This document shows positions 1-7,214 of a DNA stretch of 17,425 bases, piece by piece (the first letter of the stretch is position 1; each line of letters starts with the position of its first letter). Location: the NCBI GenBank assembly GCA_036274645.1, contig DASUFH010000163.1, forward strand, positions 1-17,425, read 5' to 3'. The DNA is from DASUFH01 sp036274645 (GTDB lineage Bacteria; Acidobacteriota; Terriglobia; 20CM-2-55-15). The notes beneath the pieces were generated by a model. The model was given only the letters and a program-made list of their open reading frames with translations. It ran no database searches and had not been told where the DNA came from. The translations under genes were made by a program, and so were the position numbers.

Positions 1-2
1 AG

Positions 3-1679
3 CTTCAGGATCAGTTCGAAGGGAAGCTCCGCGACGCCAAGCGTCAGACTACCGAGGTCGAGGAAGAGCTGGAAGCCGCCTCCGAACGGTGGCGGTCGGA
101 ACGCAAGCGCCTGAACGGGGAAATTGACCGGCTCGAGGCCGCCCTCGCGGAGGCCAAGACCACGGGCAAGAAGCCCGCGAAGGCCCGGGGAGGCGCGGAT
201 AACGGCGATGCCGGGACCGACTGGGCGTCCATGGTGGCTGCCGCCGAAGACCGCCTCACCAAAGCGTCCGGAGAATGGGAGAGCGAACGCTCACGAATGC
301 GTTCGGAAATCCTCCGGCTCGAAAATAACGTCGCCGAGATCCTGGAACGTTCCAATAACCCCGTACGCTCCCTCCAGGCGGTTCAGCAGAAACTCGAAAC
401 AGACGTCCAGGACGCCATCGCCGGCAGGCAGCGGGCGCAGGAAGAGCTGGAGCGCGCCCGGGCTTCATGGGAAGAAGAACGCATGAAGATGGCCGGGGAA
501 CTGTTCCGGGCCCGGCGTGGGGAGGCCGGCGCCTCCGCGGAAGGCGCCGATGGCGAACTGCAGCGCGTACGAAACGAACTGGACAGCGTCCGTCGACAAT
601 TGGAAGAAGCGCGCGCCAGTCTGAAAACCAAACCCGCTCCAGTCCCGGATGGCGCCAGCGCGAAGCTTGCGGAGGAACTGACCCGGCAAAAGGCCGACCT
701 TGCCAGAGAACTTTCCCGCGCAACCACCCTGCTCACCGAAGAGCGTCAGACCTCGGAAACGGCCAGCGCGGAGTTACGACGCGCGCGGGAAGAACTGCAG
801 AGAGCGCGCGCCGAAATCGTCGTTCTCCAGCAGCGGCCGGCGGCGCCTCCGCAGTCGGATCCGCAGGCGCTCGACCAGGTCACCGCCGAAAACTCCGCCC
901 GGATGGAAACTCTGGCCCGGGAAAAGACCGCTCTGGCCGGAAAGGTGCAGGAGGCCAGCGCCCTGGCGGAGGAGGAACGGCGGCGCGCCGAAGCCGCTGG
1001 AGAAGAGTTGCGACGGACCCAGCTGGAGCTGCAGCAACTGGAACGGCGCCTCGCGGAACGCGACGGCGCCGTCACGGCCGACGCGCTCGAAACGCTACGG
1101 GCCCAATATGCGTCCGAACTCCAGCAGCTGTCGGAAAAGAACAGCGAGTTGTCCGGACGCCTCGAAAGCGCGGGAGTTCTCATCGAACAGGAGCGCCAGC
1201 GAAGCGCCTCTCTGAGCGGAGATCTCAGCAAAGCCCGGACTGAATCCCAGCAAATGGAGCGCCGGCTGGCGGAGAACCGAGCCACGGTGAGCGAGGAAGT
1301 CGTCGAACAGCTCCGGACGCAATACACCGCTAAACTCCAGGAAATCGCCCAGGAGAAGACGACGCTCGCCCAGGAACTTGAGAGCGCAAGCGCCATGCTC
1401 GAACAGGAACGCCAGCGCTTTGCCGAGGCCACCAGCAGCGGGTCGTCCGGCGGAATCGACGGCGAAGTCCTGGAGCGCGAGGTCACCCGCGTCGAAGAAG
1501 CCATCGCCGAGATCAGCCGCCTGATTGACGATCCCGCAACCCAGCTCGCGGTGGTCATCCGCAAGAATGTGGAACGCGCCGAACTGGACGCCTATCTGAA
1601 GGGAATTCGTTTCGCGCGCGGACAGGTCGAAGCGAAAGAGAAACAGGTCTGCGGAACAGCGGCAGGCAATCGGGAGTAG
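3..1679 (+). CDS. Long coiled-coil protein, 3' part only
   Basis: The reading frame is open from the first bases of the window, so the true start lies upstream; 558 C-terminal residues are visible. They are almost wholly helix-forming and rich in E, R, Q, A and L with heptad-like spacing, which indicates a long coiled coil. No membrane segment, ATPase motif or enzyme motif is seen. Part of the rod is an internal repeat: related segments (LAxxLxxAxxLLxEERQR type) begin at 699, 933, 1149 and 1365, the last three exactly 216 bp (72 residues) apart. A possibly different C-terminal segment (about residues 490-545) with LEREVTRVEEAIAEISRLID follows. The last dozen residues (VCGTAAGNRE) are encoded by a short duplicated DNA unit and look like a late addition. 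Function unknown; a structural or SMC-like tether is possible, but composition bias makes homology unreliable. Confidence 0.75.
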   Translation, partial: LQDQFEGKLRDAKRQTTEVEEELEAASERWRSERKRLNGEIDRLEAALAEAKTTGKKPAKARGGADNGDAGTDWASMVAAAEDRLTKASGEWESERSRMRSEILRLENNVAEILERSNNPVRSLQAVQQKLETDVQDAIAGRQRAQEELERARASWEEERMKMAGELFRARRGEAGASAEGADGELQRVRNELDSVRRQLEEARASLKTKPAPVPDGASAKLAEELTRQKADLARELSRATTLLTEERQTSETASAELRRAREELQRARAEIVVLQQRPAAPPQSDPQALDQVTAENSARMETLAREKTALAGKVQEASALAEEERRRAEAAGEELRRTQLELQQLERRLAERDGAVTADALETLRAQYASELQQLSEKNSELSGRLESAGVLIEQERQRSASLSGDLSKARTESQQMERRLAENRATVSEEVVEQLRTQYTAKLQEIAQEKTTLAQELESASAMLEQERQRFAEATSSGSSGGIDGEVLEREVTRVEEAIAEISRLIDDPATQLAVVIRKNVERAELDAYLKGIRFARGQVEAKEKQVCGTAAGNRE

Positions 1680-1748
1680 GTTCAGGATTGTCACGACTGT
1701 CTGCGGAACAGCCGCAGGCAATCGGGAATAGGATCAGGGAATGGTCAC
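1647..1748. repeat. Tandem ~50-bp duplication at convergent gene ends
   Basis: Two copies of a unit beginning GTCTGCGGAACAGC lie at 1647-1694 and 1699-1748, 52 bp apart, differing at few positions. Copy 1 encodes the last codons and stop of the coiled-coil gene. Copy 2 fills the gap and runs into the last four codons of the convergent BsuPI-domain gene. Copy 2 contains a perfect 6-bp stem (CTGCGG at 1701-1706, CCGCAG at 1712-1717, AACAG loop) that a point change destroys in copy 1. The hairpin has no T-run, so terminator function is only possible. Confidence 0.7.
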
Positions 1749-2690
1749 AACCACCGAGGGCGCTTCACGCGGGGGATCCGAGACCAGCTGCGCCGTTACG
1801 CGATACGAGCCCGGCGGCGCCGCATTCCCGTCGCTATCCCGTCCGTCCCAGACCGCCTGATATCTCCACGGATTATCCGGACGGAGCGCTTCGCTCCGCA
1901 CCACCCTGGTGAAGAACTGCGTCCGGGACCACCGCCACACCTCTCGGCCGCTCTGGTCCATGACGATGAAATCGAAGTTCTGACCGGAAGGAAATCGAAA
2001 CGGCAGCAGCCGGTCCCCGGTGTTCGTCACCGTAAACGTCATCCGGAAGCCCTCCGGAATCGGTTCGACGTTCATCGAGAGGCGCGGATTTTCCGCGGTA
2101 ACGGCCGATACCACGCCCGGCGGCCGCGCCGCATTCGGATTAATCGCGGGCTCCGGCGCCGGTACGCCGGTGGACGACGAACGCGGAGCCCCTACCCGGG
2201 AATCGGACATCCGAATCAGACGAACCCCGGCCGGGGTTTCAATCCTCGCCTCGACGATACCAACGCCCCGCTGGAATATCAGCGTCATTAGGTCGAGATG
2301 CAGCCGGATCTTTTGTGGCAACCCTCCCGCGTCCTGTTCCAGGGTATCGACCGTCGAGCCGTCCGACAGAAAGAGCGGATCCTCGCGGTCATTGACCAGG
2401 CGAATGAACTCGTGTTCCTCCCGATCGTAGCCGATGAGGCGGATCTTTTCGGCGGGATCCGCGACAAAAGGAAATTGCGACACCACGTAGTAACTGCGCC
2501 CGCGAATGATCTGGTGATCGTCGATCGACAGTTCGGCCTCGGAAATCTTTTTTCCATCCTCGGCGGTGACGGAGTAGGCCCATCGGTTACCGACGGCGAG
2601 CGGGAAGAAGTCGGAAGACAACCGCACACCCTGGCCGTCTGCCGGTATCACAGCAAGAGCCATGAAAACCAAAAGGGCGAACGATTTCAT
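1734..2690 (-). CDS. Secreted protein with C-terminal BsuPI-type domain
   Basis: The 318-residue protein begins MKSFALLVFMALAVIPADGQ, a typical Sec signal peptide (residues 1-20), so it is probably exported; this fixes the start even though the frame stays open a further 135 codons upstream, through tadA. Residues 21-155 form a beta-rich domain containing WAYSV and YYVVSQFPF, which I cannot assign. A Pro/Ala/Ser-rich linker (about 160-190) leads to a C-terminal domain (about 207-305) with TNTGDRLLPFRFPSGQNFDF, EVWRW, and AVWDGRDSDGNAAPPGSYRV, the pattern of the intracellular proteinase inhibitor (BsuPI) family. In that family this is an Ig-like fold, often found in exported proteins of unknown role. 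It is divergent from tadA with about 30 bp between starts, and its 3' end lies in the 50-bp duplication. No clear Shine-Dalgarno. Inhibitor activity is not implied. Confidence 0.8.
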   Translation of the reverse strand: MKSFALLVFMALAVIPADGQGVRLSSDFFPLAVGNRWAYSVTAEDGKKISEAELSIDDHQIIRGRSYYVVSQFPFVADPAEKIRLIGYDREEHEFIRLVNDREDPLFLSDGSTVDTLEQDAGGLPQKIRLHLDLMTLIFQRGVGIVEARIETPAGVRLIRMSDSRVGAPRSSSTGVPAPEPAINPNAARPPGVVSAVTAENPRLSMNVEPIPEGFRMTFTVTNTGDRLLPFRFPSGQNFDFIVMDQSGREVWRWSRTQFFTRVVRSEALRPDNPWRYQAVWDGRDSDGNAAPPGSYRVTAQLVSDPPREAPSVVVTIP

Positions 2691-2720
2691 TGATCGACAG
2701 TTTACCATGCCGGAGTGGAT

Positions 2721-3182
2721 GTGAACGCCGACCTCGAATTCATGGACCGCGCTCTGGACCTGGCGCGCCGGGCCGAACTGGCGGGTGAAGTGCCTGTCGG
2801 AGCGGTGATCGTCGACGCCGCGGGAACGATTGTGGGCGAGGGCGCCAATGGATCGGTCGGCTTGAACGATCCCACGGCCCACGCTGAAATCATCGCGTTG
2901 CGCGCGGCCGCCCAACGGGTGGGGAACTACCGTCTGAACGGCGCGATTCTGTACGCCACGGTCGAGCCATGCGCCATGTGCGCGGGCGCGATGGTGCATG
3001 CGCGAATTGACCGCCTGGTCTATGGCGCCGCGGATCCACGCGCCGGCGCGGCAGGATCCGTGTTCAATATCGTCAATGATTCCCGGCTCAACCACCGGGT
3101 CCGGGTGTATCCGGGAGTTCGCGGAGAGGAATGCCGGAGACTCATGCAGGAATTCTTTGAAAAGCGGCGCGCTCTGAAATAG
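2721..3182 (+). CDS. tadA: tRNA-specific adenosine deaminase TadA
   Basis: TadA deaminates the wobble adenosine-34 of tRNA-Arg(ACG) to inosine, an essential reaction in most bacteria. The 153-residue protein shows the full zinc cytidine/deoxycytidylate-deaminase signature: HAE (H54 zinc ligand, E56 proton shuttle) and PCAMC (C84 and C87 zinc ligands), plus the family N-terminus with GEVPVGAVIV and the C-terminal helix FFEKRRAL. Start choice: GTG at 2721 has GGAG 5 nt upstream; an in-frame GTG at 2715 and an ATG at 2742 are alternatives, the latter probably too short. It is transcribed away from the BsuPI-domain gene and runs towards the ecsC-like gene, so it appears monocistronic. Family assignment is very sure; the exact start is not. 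Confidence 0.95.
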   Translation: MNADLEFMDRALDLARRAELAGEVPVGAVIVDAAGTIVGEGANGSVGLNDPTAHAEIIALRAAAQRVGNYRLNGAILYATVEPCAMCAGAMVHARIDRLVYGAADPRAGAAGSVFNIVNDSRLNHRVRVYPGVRGEECRRLMQEFFEKRRALK

Positions 3183-3202
3183 CCGTCCCCGCCACCGTTA
3201 GC

Positions 3203-3220
3203 AAAAACCTGTGTGACAGG
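3203..3220 (-). terminator. Probable intrinsic terminator of the EcsC-family gene
   Basis: Read on the minus strand, CCTGT-CAC-ACAGG is followed directly by TTTTTGC. It begins 24 nt after the stop of the minus-strand gene. The stem is short (5 bp). An alternative longer pairing, TCCCCGCC (3186-3193) with GGCGGGGA (3219-3226), encloses it and could serve tadA on the plus strand, though no T-run follows on that side. Confidence 0.5.
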
Positions 3221-3244
3221 CGGGGAATCCCGAAGTGGACAGGT

Positions 3245-4252
3245 CTACGCGCTGCCGGACGTCACAGCTGGCGTTTGCCGGCCCGGCTGCTCGGCCCGCA
3301 CCGCTTCGATCTCCCGCGCGATGGCGAATGCTACGAGTTCATCGCCGTAGCGCTGTTCGAGTATCAGGCGGCGGAAATAGTCCTTGGCCGCGTAGTGTCC
3401 CAGCTGGTTAAAAGCCACGTTCAGACTGGAGTTGAAGACCGCTCCGGCGACCGGAATCAGGATGCCCAGTTCCTTCTGCGTGACGACCACGCCCAGGCGC
3501 TCGGCGACATACGCGATGAGGCGGACCATCTGGGGAGCTTCACGCTCCAGCAACTGCCGGTCGATCAGAACCTTGGACGCGCGGGTGATGAACTGCCCGG
3601 CCTCCCGCATGGAGGTGACGACGGCCGCCTTGATGGTCAGGTAGCCTTCATCGCTTGTCGAGCTATCGGGCGCCATGGCGCCGAGCAGGTGCGGCAGATT
3701 TTCAGTGGCGCGTGACGAATACCCGTAGGCGTTGGCCACATGGCAGGTGTGACGGGACAGCAGCGTCAACGACGAGGTGACGTCTGTCAGGATGAGCGAT
3801 GGAATGATGAGCTGGGCGCCGGGAATGCCCTCCGCGAGCGTGGTGGCGCCGCCAAGGATCGCGCCTTCCGCCCCAAGCGTAAAGGCGCTGCTGAAACGGA
3901 ATGAGTCGGCGACCATATCCAGCTGGCTGAGGGGCAGGTACCGCAGCGACTCGATATCCGGAACATGAATCTTGCGGGCGGCGTAGCGGCGCAACGTATC
4001 TTCGGGACGAGCCAGACGGTTGGCCACGTGAACGGTCTTGATCAGTCCTTCCTCCACCCAGACCTGAATGCGTCCGGAAACACCGCGCAACGCGAAGTTC
4101 TTCGACGAGCGCGCCGCCGTCAGCAGCCCCCCGACGGGCCGGCCCGCGGCCTCGAGCAGTCGTTGAACGGGATTCCGGCGGACGCGGCGGAGGGCGATTT
4201 CACGGAGAACTCGCCGCTCGTATTCGGTGAAGACGCTCGAAACAGGATTCAT
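3245..4252 (-). CDS. EcsC family protein
   Basis: The 335-residue protein matches the EcsC family. It has a basic helical N-terminus (YERRVLREIALRRVRRNP), a Gly/Ala-rich central hydrophobic stretch (about residues 125-165, FTLGAEGAILGGATTLAEGIPGAQLIIPSLILTD), the AYGYSS motif that follows it, and a second hydrophobic segment near residues 260-280 (GILIPVAGAVFNSSLNVAFN). In Bacillus the ecs locus affects secretion, but the biochemical role of EcsC itself is not established and no catalytic residues can be named. The hydrophobic parts suggest membrane association. It lies 36 nt downstream of the four-domain signalling gene in the same direction, so co-transcription is likely, although it has its own -10-like box 6 nt before the ATG. 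No Shine-Dalgarno is visible. Confidence 0.85.
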   Translation of the reverse strand: MNPVSSVFTEYERRVLREIALRRVRRNPVQRLLEAAGRPVGGLLTAARSSKNFALRGVSGRIQVWVEEGLIKTVHVANRLARPEDTLRRYAARKIHVPDIESLRYLPLSQLDMVADSFRFSSAFTLGAEGAILGGATTLAEGIPGAQLIIPSLILTDVTSSLTLLSRHTCHVANAYGYSSRATENLPHLLGAMAPDSSTSDEGYLTIKAAVVTSMREAGQFITRASKVLIDRQLLEREAPQMVRLIAYVAERLGVVVTQKELGILIPVAGAVFNSSLNVAFNQLGHYAAKDYFRRLILEQRYGDELVAFAIAREIEAVRAEQPGRQTPAVTSGSA

Positions 4253-4258
4253 CGATGC

Positions 4259-4264
4259 AGTATA
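4259..4264 (-). promoter_or_regulatory. -10-like TATACT before the EcsC-family gene
   Basis: TATACT on the minus strand ends 6 nt before the ATG at 4252, so transcription from it would start at or next to the start codon (leaderless). No convincing -35 hexamer is seen at 16-18 bp; an AT-rich segment (GTTTTA) occupies that place. Confidence 0.4.
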
Positions 4265-4288
4265 GCCTATGGAGCGTCTGCTAAAACT

Positions 4289-6559
4289 TTACAGACGCGC
4301 GCCAAGGGCCAGGCGTTTGTTTTGCATGTCCCGGTCGGCGGCCAGAAGCAGCTCTCCGGCCGTGGGGGGTGGGGTGGCGCTGACGGCATAGCCGAAGCGG
4401 CACTGCGCCGTCATGGGAAGTCCGCGCTCGGAAGCCATCCGCTGGACCTTGCGCTGCACCCGCTCGATCAGGGTTTCGGCGTGTTTGGCGCCGGCGTCAA
4501 CCAGCAGGACGGCGAATTCGTCGCTGCCGTAGCGCGCCACCAGGTCCGAGCTGCGTGACGAATCGAGCAGAGCGTCGCCGACGGTCCGGAGCAATTCGTC
4601 GCCCACGCTGTAGCCGAAGCTGTCGTTGATTTCGCTCAGACGCATCACGTCGATATACAGCAGGAGCACTCCCGCGCGACGACGGCGCGCGCCCGCGGCC
4701 AGCCGTTCGTAGAATTCATTGAAGGCGCGCCGGCCGGGCAGTCCGGTCAACGGATCCGGAGCGTAACGCGCCAACAGGCGGTCGGTTTCGTAGATTCGGC
4801 CCGCGAGAATCCGCAGGAGCCCCATGGCCATGGCCGGGGACGTTTCGAGCACATCGACGAAGTCCCGTTCCGGAATCACCAGGCAGGTCGTTCGCTCCAT
4901 CGCGATGATGCTTGCCGCGCGCGGCGACGCGCGCAGAATGCCCAGTTCACCGAAAGCCTCGCCGGCTCCGAGTTCACCCAGGAACATATCGACAGAACTG
5001 TCGACCAGCGTTTCCACAATGCGGACGCGGCCGGAGACAATGACGAACACCGCGTTCCCATGTTCGCCCTCGCGAATGATGACCTGTCCGGCCGGATAGG
5101 ATCGCTGCGACGCGCAGGCCGCGAGTTTATCGGTCTGGTCTTTCGCCAACGGCCGGAACAGCAGGGTGGCGCCCAGCGTCTCCGCGGCGCTCATCACGCG
5201 CTGAGCGGTCGGACTCGCCGACCGGATCGCCGGCGCGCCGGGTGTTGCCGGCGTGGGAACCTCTTCCGAAGGCGTCATCGTTCGCGCCAGCCAGGCGCGG
5301 ACTCGGGTCCGCAGCATCGGGGGATTGAACGGCCGGGTCAGGTAGTCCGTGATGACCCCCTCGCCTCCCCGTTGCGCAATGGATTCCGCGTCGGAGGTCA
5401 GGATGAGAATCGGAAGCTCCGGAGCGCTTAAGCGGGCTCGAATCGGCTGAATAAAACTCACACCCGGACCATCGGTGAGTTGCGAATTCAGGATGACCAG
5501 GTCCGGCGCCATTTCGGCAATCCGTTGCAGGGCGGCCTGACCGTTTCCGGCGGAATAGACCCGCAGGCTGTCTTCCGCCAGCGTCTGTTCGATCGCGGCG
5601 ATGTCGGCCAGCGCGTCGGTCACCACCAGCACACGCCCGCCAAAAATCCGCCGGCGTTTCAGCGCGGATTCGGCCTGCACCGCGGACGAGGACCGCACGC
5701 TTTCCAGTTCAACGGTCAACCCCTCAGCCGCGGCAAAGATTTCGACCGGGGAGCCCGCTTCGGCGGCCCGCTGCCGGGCGCCCTCCTCAAGCTTGAGCAC
5801 CGTCGGATCGTCGTGTTCCGGATCGTGATGGAACAGCGCCAGGCGCGACACGCCCGCAGCCACTGCAACGTCGGTGGCGTATTCGACCGTGCTGTGTCCC
5901 CAGCCGACCTTCGTCCGGTATTCCGCGGTCGTGTACTGCGCGTCGTGAATGACCAGATCCGCGCCGCGGAGGAACTCGATGTGACGCTGATCGCCCGGGT
6001 GATGAAACACGGGACCCGGCGCGTGCCAAAACGGCTCATGGTCAGTGACATAAACGAGCGACGAACCGCCGCTCGTGATCCGGTACGCAATGGTCGGCGC
6101 CGTGTGATTCAGATACTGCGTTTCAACCAGCGCGTCGCCCAGTCGGAGGAATCCTTCTTCCAGTTCCGTGAAATGGATGCGGCTCGTCAGGTCCTGGAGT
6201 TTGACCGGAAAATACGAATACTGCATCTGGCCCGACAGCGAATCCTCGAGACTTCGCTGAAAGCCCGACGGCGCGAAAATGTTCAATTCCATCTCGGGAA
6301 AGAACGCAGGCGTGAAGAAGGGAAAACCCTGAATGTGGTCCCAATGCGTGTGTCCGATCAGAACGAAGATGCGTTTGGGCCGCGTTTCCTCCCTCGTCAG
6401 GCTCAGGCCCAACTCGCGAATGCCGGTGCCGCAGTCCAGCACGATAATCGTGCCGTCATCCGCTCGCACTTCCACACAGGATGTGTTGCCCCCATATACC
6501 GCCGTGTGTGGTCCGGGAGTTGGAATGGAACCTCGTGTGCCCCAGAAACGTACGCGCAT
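4289..6559 (-). CDS. MBL-fold / pseudo-receiver / cNMP-binding / GGDEF signalling protein
   Basis: A 756-residue cytoplasmic protein with four domains. (1) Metallo-beta-lactamase fold, about 1-285: MRVRFWGTRGS start, YGGNTSC, LDCGTGIRELG, metal motif H70-T-H72-W-D74-H75, further candidate ligands H152, D206 and H244/H245, and WGHST (220-224); related domains include phosphodiesterases. (2) Receiver-like, about 308-426: the phospho-acceptor position is N358 (VILNSQL), and the usual KP is R409-P, so phosphorylation is unlikely. (3) Cyclic-nucleotide-binding, about 468-590: FGELGILRASPRAAS (536-550) with the phosphate-binding Arg R547. (4) GGDEF, about 600-756: DPLTGLPGRRAF, metal Asp D637, N645, D654, signature GSDEF (678-682), and an intact inhibitory site RSSD (669-672) exactly five residues before it. 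Diguanylate cyclase activity is therefore plausible despite the G-to-S change. The start is set by the conserved MBL N-terminus; the frame is open 57 codons further. No Shine-Dalgarno. Confidence 0.9.
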   Translation of the reverse strand: MRVRFWGTRGSIPTPGPHTAVYGGNTSCVEVRADDGTIIVLDCGTGIRELGLSLTREETRPKRIFVLIGHTHWDHIQGFPFFTPAFFPEMELNIFAPSGFQRSLEDSLSGQMQYSYFPVKLQDLTSRIHFTELEEGFLRLGDALVETQYLNHTAPTIAYRITSGGSSLVYVTDHEPFWHAPGPVFHHPGDQRHIEFLRGADLVIHDAQYTTAEYRTKVGWGHSTVEYATDVAVAAGVSRLALFHHDPEHDDPTVLKLEEGARQRAAEAGSPVEIFAAAEGLTVELESVRSSSAVQAESALKRRRIFGGRVLVVTDALADIAAIEQTLAEDSLRVYSAGNGQAALQRIAEMAPDLVILNSQLTDGPGVSFIQPIRARLSAPELPILILTSDAESIAQRGGEGVITDYLTRPFNPPMLRTRVRAWLARTMTPSEEVPTPATPGAPAIRSASPTAQRVMSAAETLGATLLFRPLAKDQTDKLAACASQRSYPAGQVIIREGEHGNAVFVIVSGRVRIVETLVDSSVDMFLGELGAGEAFGELGILRASPRAASIIAMERTTCLVIPERDFVDVLETSPAMAMGLLRILAGRIYETDRLLARYAPDPLTGLPGRRAFNEFYERLAAGARRRRAGVLLLYIDVMRLSEINDSFGYSVGDELLRTVGDALLDSSRSSDLVARYGSDEFAVLLVDAGAKHAETLIERVQRKVQRMASERGLPMTAQCRFGYAVSATPPPTAGELLLAADRDMQNKRLALGARL

Positions 6560-6576
6560 TCGCTGATAGTGGAACC

Positions 6577-6596
6577 CTTGACACTCCGTAGTCAAG
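6577..6596. promoter_or_regulatory. Inverted repeat CTTGAC-N8-GTCAAG in a divergent control region
   Basis: Perfect 6-bp arms (6577-6582 and 6591-6596) 8 bp apart lie 18 nt upstream of the minus-strand signalling gene. Each arm carries a -35-like core: TTGACA on the plus strand (6578-6583) and TTGACT on the minus strand. No good -10 lies 17 bp from either. It may be an operator or a pair of divergent -35 elements. Confidence 0.35.
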
Positions 6597-6611
6597 TTTT
6601 CCAACAGCAAC

Positions 6612-6640
6612 AAAAGACGCGCAAAACGGGTTTGCGCGTC
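6612..6640 (-). terminator. Perfect 10-bp hairpin with T-run on minus strand
   Basis: GACGCGCAAA (6616-6625) and TTTGCGCGTC (6631-6640) pair perfectly around ACGGG. Read on the minus strand the stem is followed by TTTTG, the form of an intrinsic terminator. It sits between divergent genes, where it cannot end either of them. It could block antisense transcription coming out of the cupin region, act as an attenuator before the signalling gene, or fold in the 5' leader of the cupin mRNA. Confidence 0.5.
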
Positions 6641-6660
6641 GATGTCCCCTGACGTACAGT

Positions 6661-6665
6661 GGAGG
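6661..6665 (+). promoter_or_regulatory. Strong Shine-Dalgarno deciding the cupin start
   Basis: GGAGG lies 6 nt before the ATG at 6672. It rules against the in-frame ATG at 6642, which has no such site and would begin inside the hairpin region. It is the clearest ribosome binding site in the window, where most genes lack one. Confidence 0.75.
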
Positions 6666-6671
6666 TCCCTT

Positions 6672-7052
6672 ATGCAAAGCAAGAGCGTCCCGCTCTCCGG
6701 ATATGAGAAGCGGCCCTGGGGCAGCTTCACGGTGCTGGATGAAGGCGCGGCCTACAAGGTGAAGCGCATTGAAGTGATCCCGAAAATGCGTCTCAGTTAT
6801 CAACGCCATACCCATCGCTCGGAACACTGGATGATCGTCGCAGGAAGCGCCATCGTTACGCTCGACGGTCAGGATCGCCGGCTCGATTGCGGCGATATCG
6901 TCGACATCCCGGCCGGGACAGCCCACCGGATCGCCAATGACGGCAGCGAGGATCTGGTGTTCATCGAAATCCAGCGGGGAACCTACATGGGAGAAGACGA
7001 CATCGAACGCCTGCAGGACGACTACGGCCGCGCGGAGGCAGGAAAGAGCTAA
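6672..7052 (+). CDS. Stand-alone cupin, mannose-6-phosphate isomerase type II C-terminal family
   Basis: The 126-residue protein is a single cupin domain of the kind found at the C-terminus of bifunctional mannose-1-phosphate guanylyltransferase/phosphomannose isomerase. Visible marks are RPWGSF (14-19), the metal-binding cupin motif 1 YQRHTHRSEHWMIVAG (H46, H48, with E51/H52), and cupin motif 2 GDIVDIPAGTAHRI (H85). Members of this family that occur alone may isomerise mannose-6-phosphate and fructose-6-phosphate, but few have been tested, so the activity is inferred. No nucleotidyltransferase domain or other mannose gene is next to it. It is divergent from the signalling gene and is followed after 18 nt by the inverted-repeat element. 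The start is fixed by GGAGG. Confidence 0.88.
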   Translation: MQSKSVPLSGYEKRPWGSFTVLDEGAAYKVKRIEVIPKMRLSYQRHTHRSEHWMIVAGSAIVTLDGQDRRLDCGDIVDIPAGTAHRIANDGSEDLVFIEIQRGTYMGEDDIERLQDDYGRAEAGKS

Positions 7053-7090
7053 TACCAGGAGCGCTTTGGGTCCCCGCCTGCTTGTCCTGC

Positions 7091-7115
7091 TTGTAGGGGC
7101 GGTCATAGACCGCCC
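7091..7115 (+). repeat. Palindromic repeat, GGGCGGTC-ATA-GACCGCCC core
   Basis: A perfect 8-bp-arm palindrome with ATA centre (7097-7115), preceded by TTGTAG. Related copies are at 7168-7178 (left half only), 7278-7289 (inverted half) and 11331-11357 (inverted, one extra C), the last next to a CTACAAG that mirrors the TTGTAG here. This points to a dispersed REP-like family. Confidence 0.65.
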
Positions 7116-7214
7116 GACGTTTCAGGGTGAATTTCTGTCAGGTCCGGGATATCCATTCCGACACGTCGGGCGGTCATAGCGGCCCACGCGATTGGTATCG
7201 CGACGCATCGCGAC

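Noticed and set aside
746..1564. 272-codon minus-strand frame opposite the coiled coil
   Set aside because: Its Ser/Arg-rich low-complexity composition is what antisense of E/Q/R-rich coiled-coil codons gives.
2691..3095. 135-codon N-terminal extension of the BsuPI-domain frame
   Set aside because: It lies antisense to tadA and has no family resemblance; the Met at 2690 opens a clean signal peptide.
4876..6090. Small frames inside the MBL/GGDEF gene as overlapping genes
   Set aside because: All are Arg/Ser-rich shadows with no start signal or recognisable domain.
5480..6652. 390-codon plus-strand frame opposite the MBL gene
   Set aside because: An Arg/Gly/His-rich shadow of a high-GC gene; no motif, and the minus-strand frame has clear domains.
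6560..6730. 57-codon upstream extension of the MBL/GGDEF protein
   Set aside because: It crosses the hairpin and the cupin start, while MRVRFWGTRGS at 6559 is the conserved MBL N-terminus.
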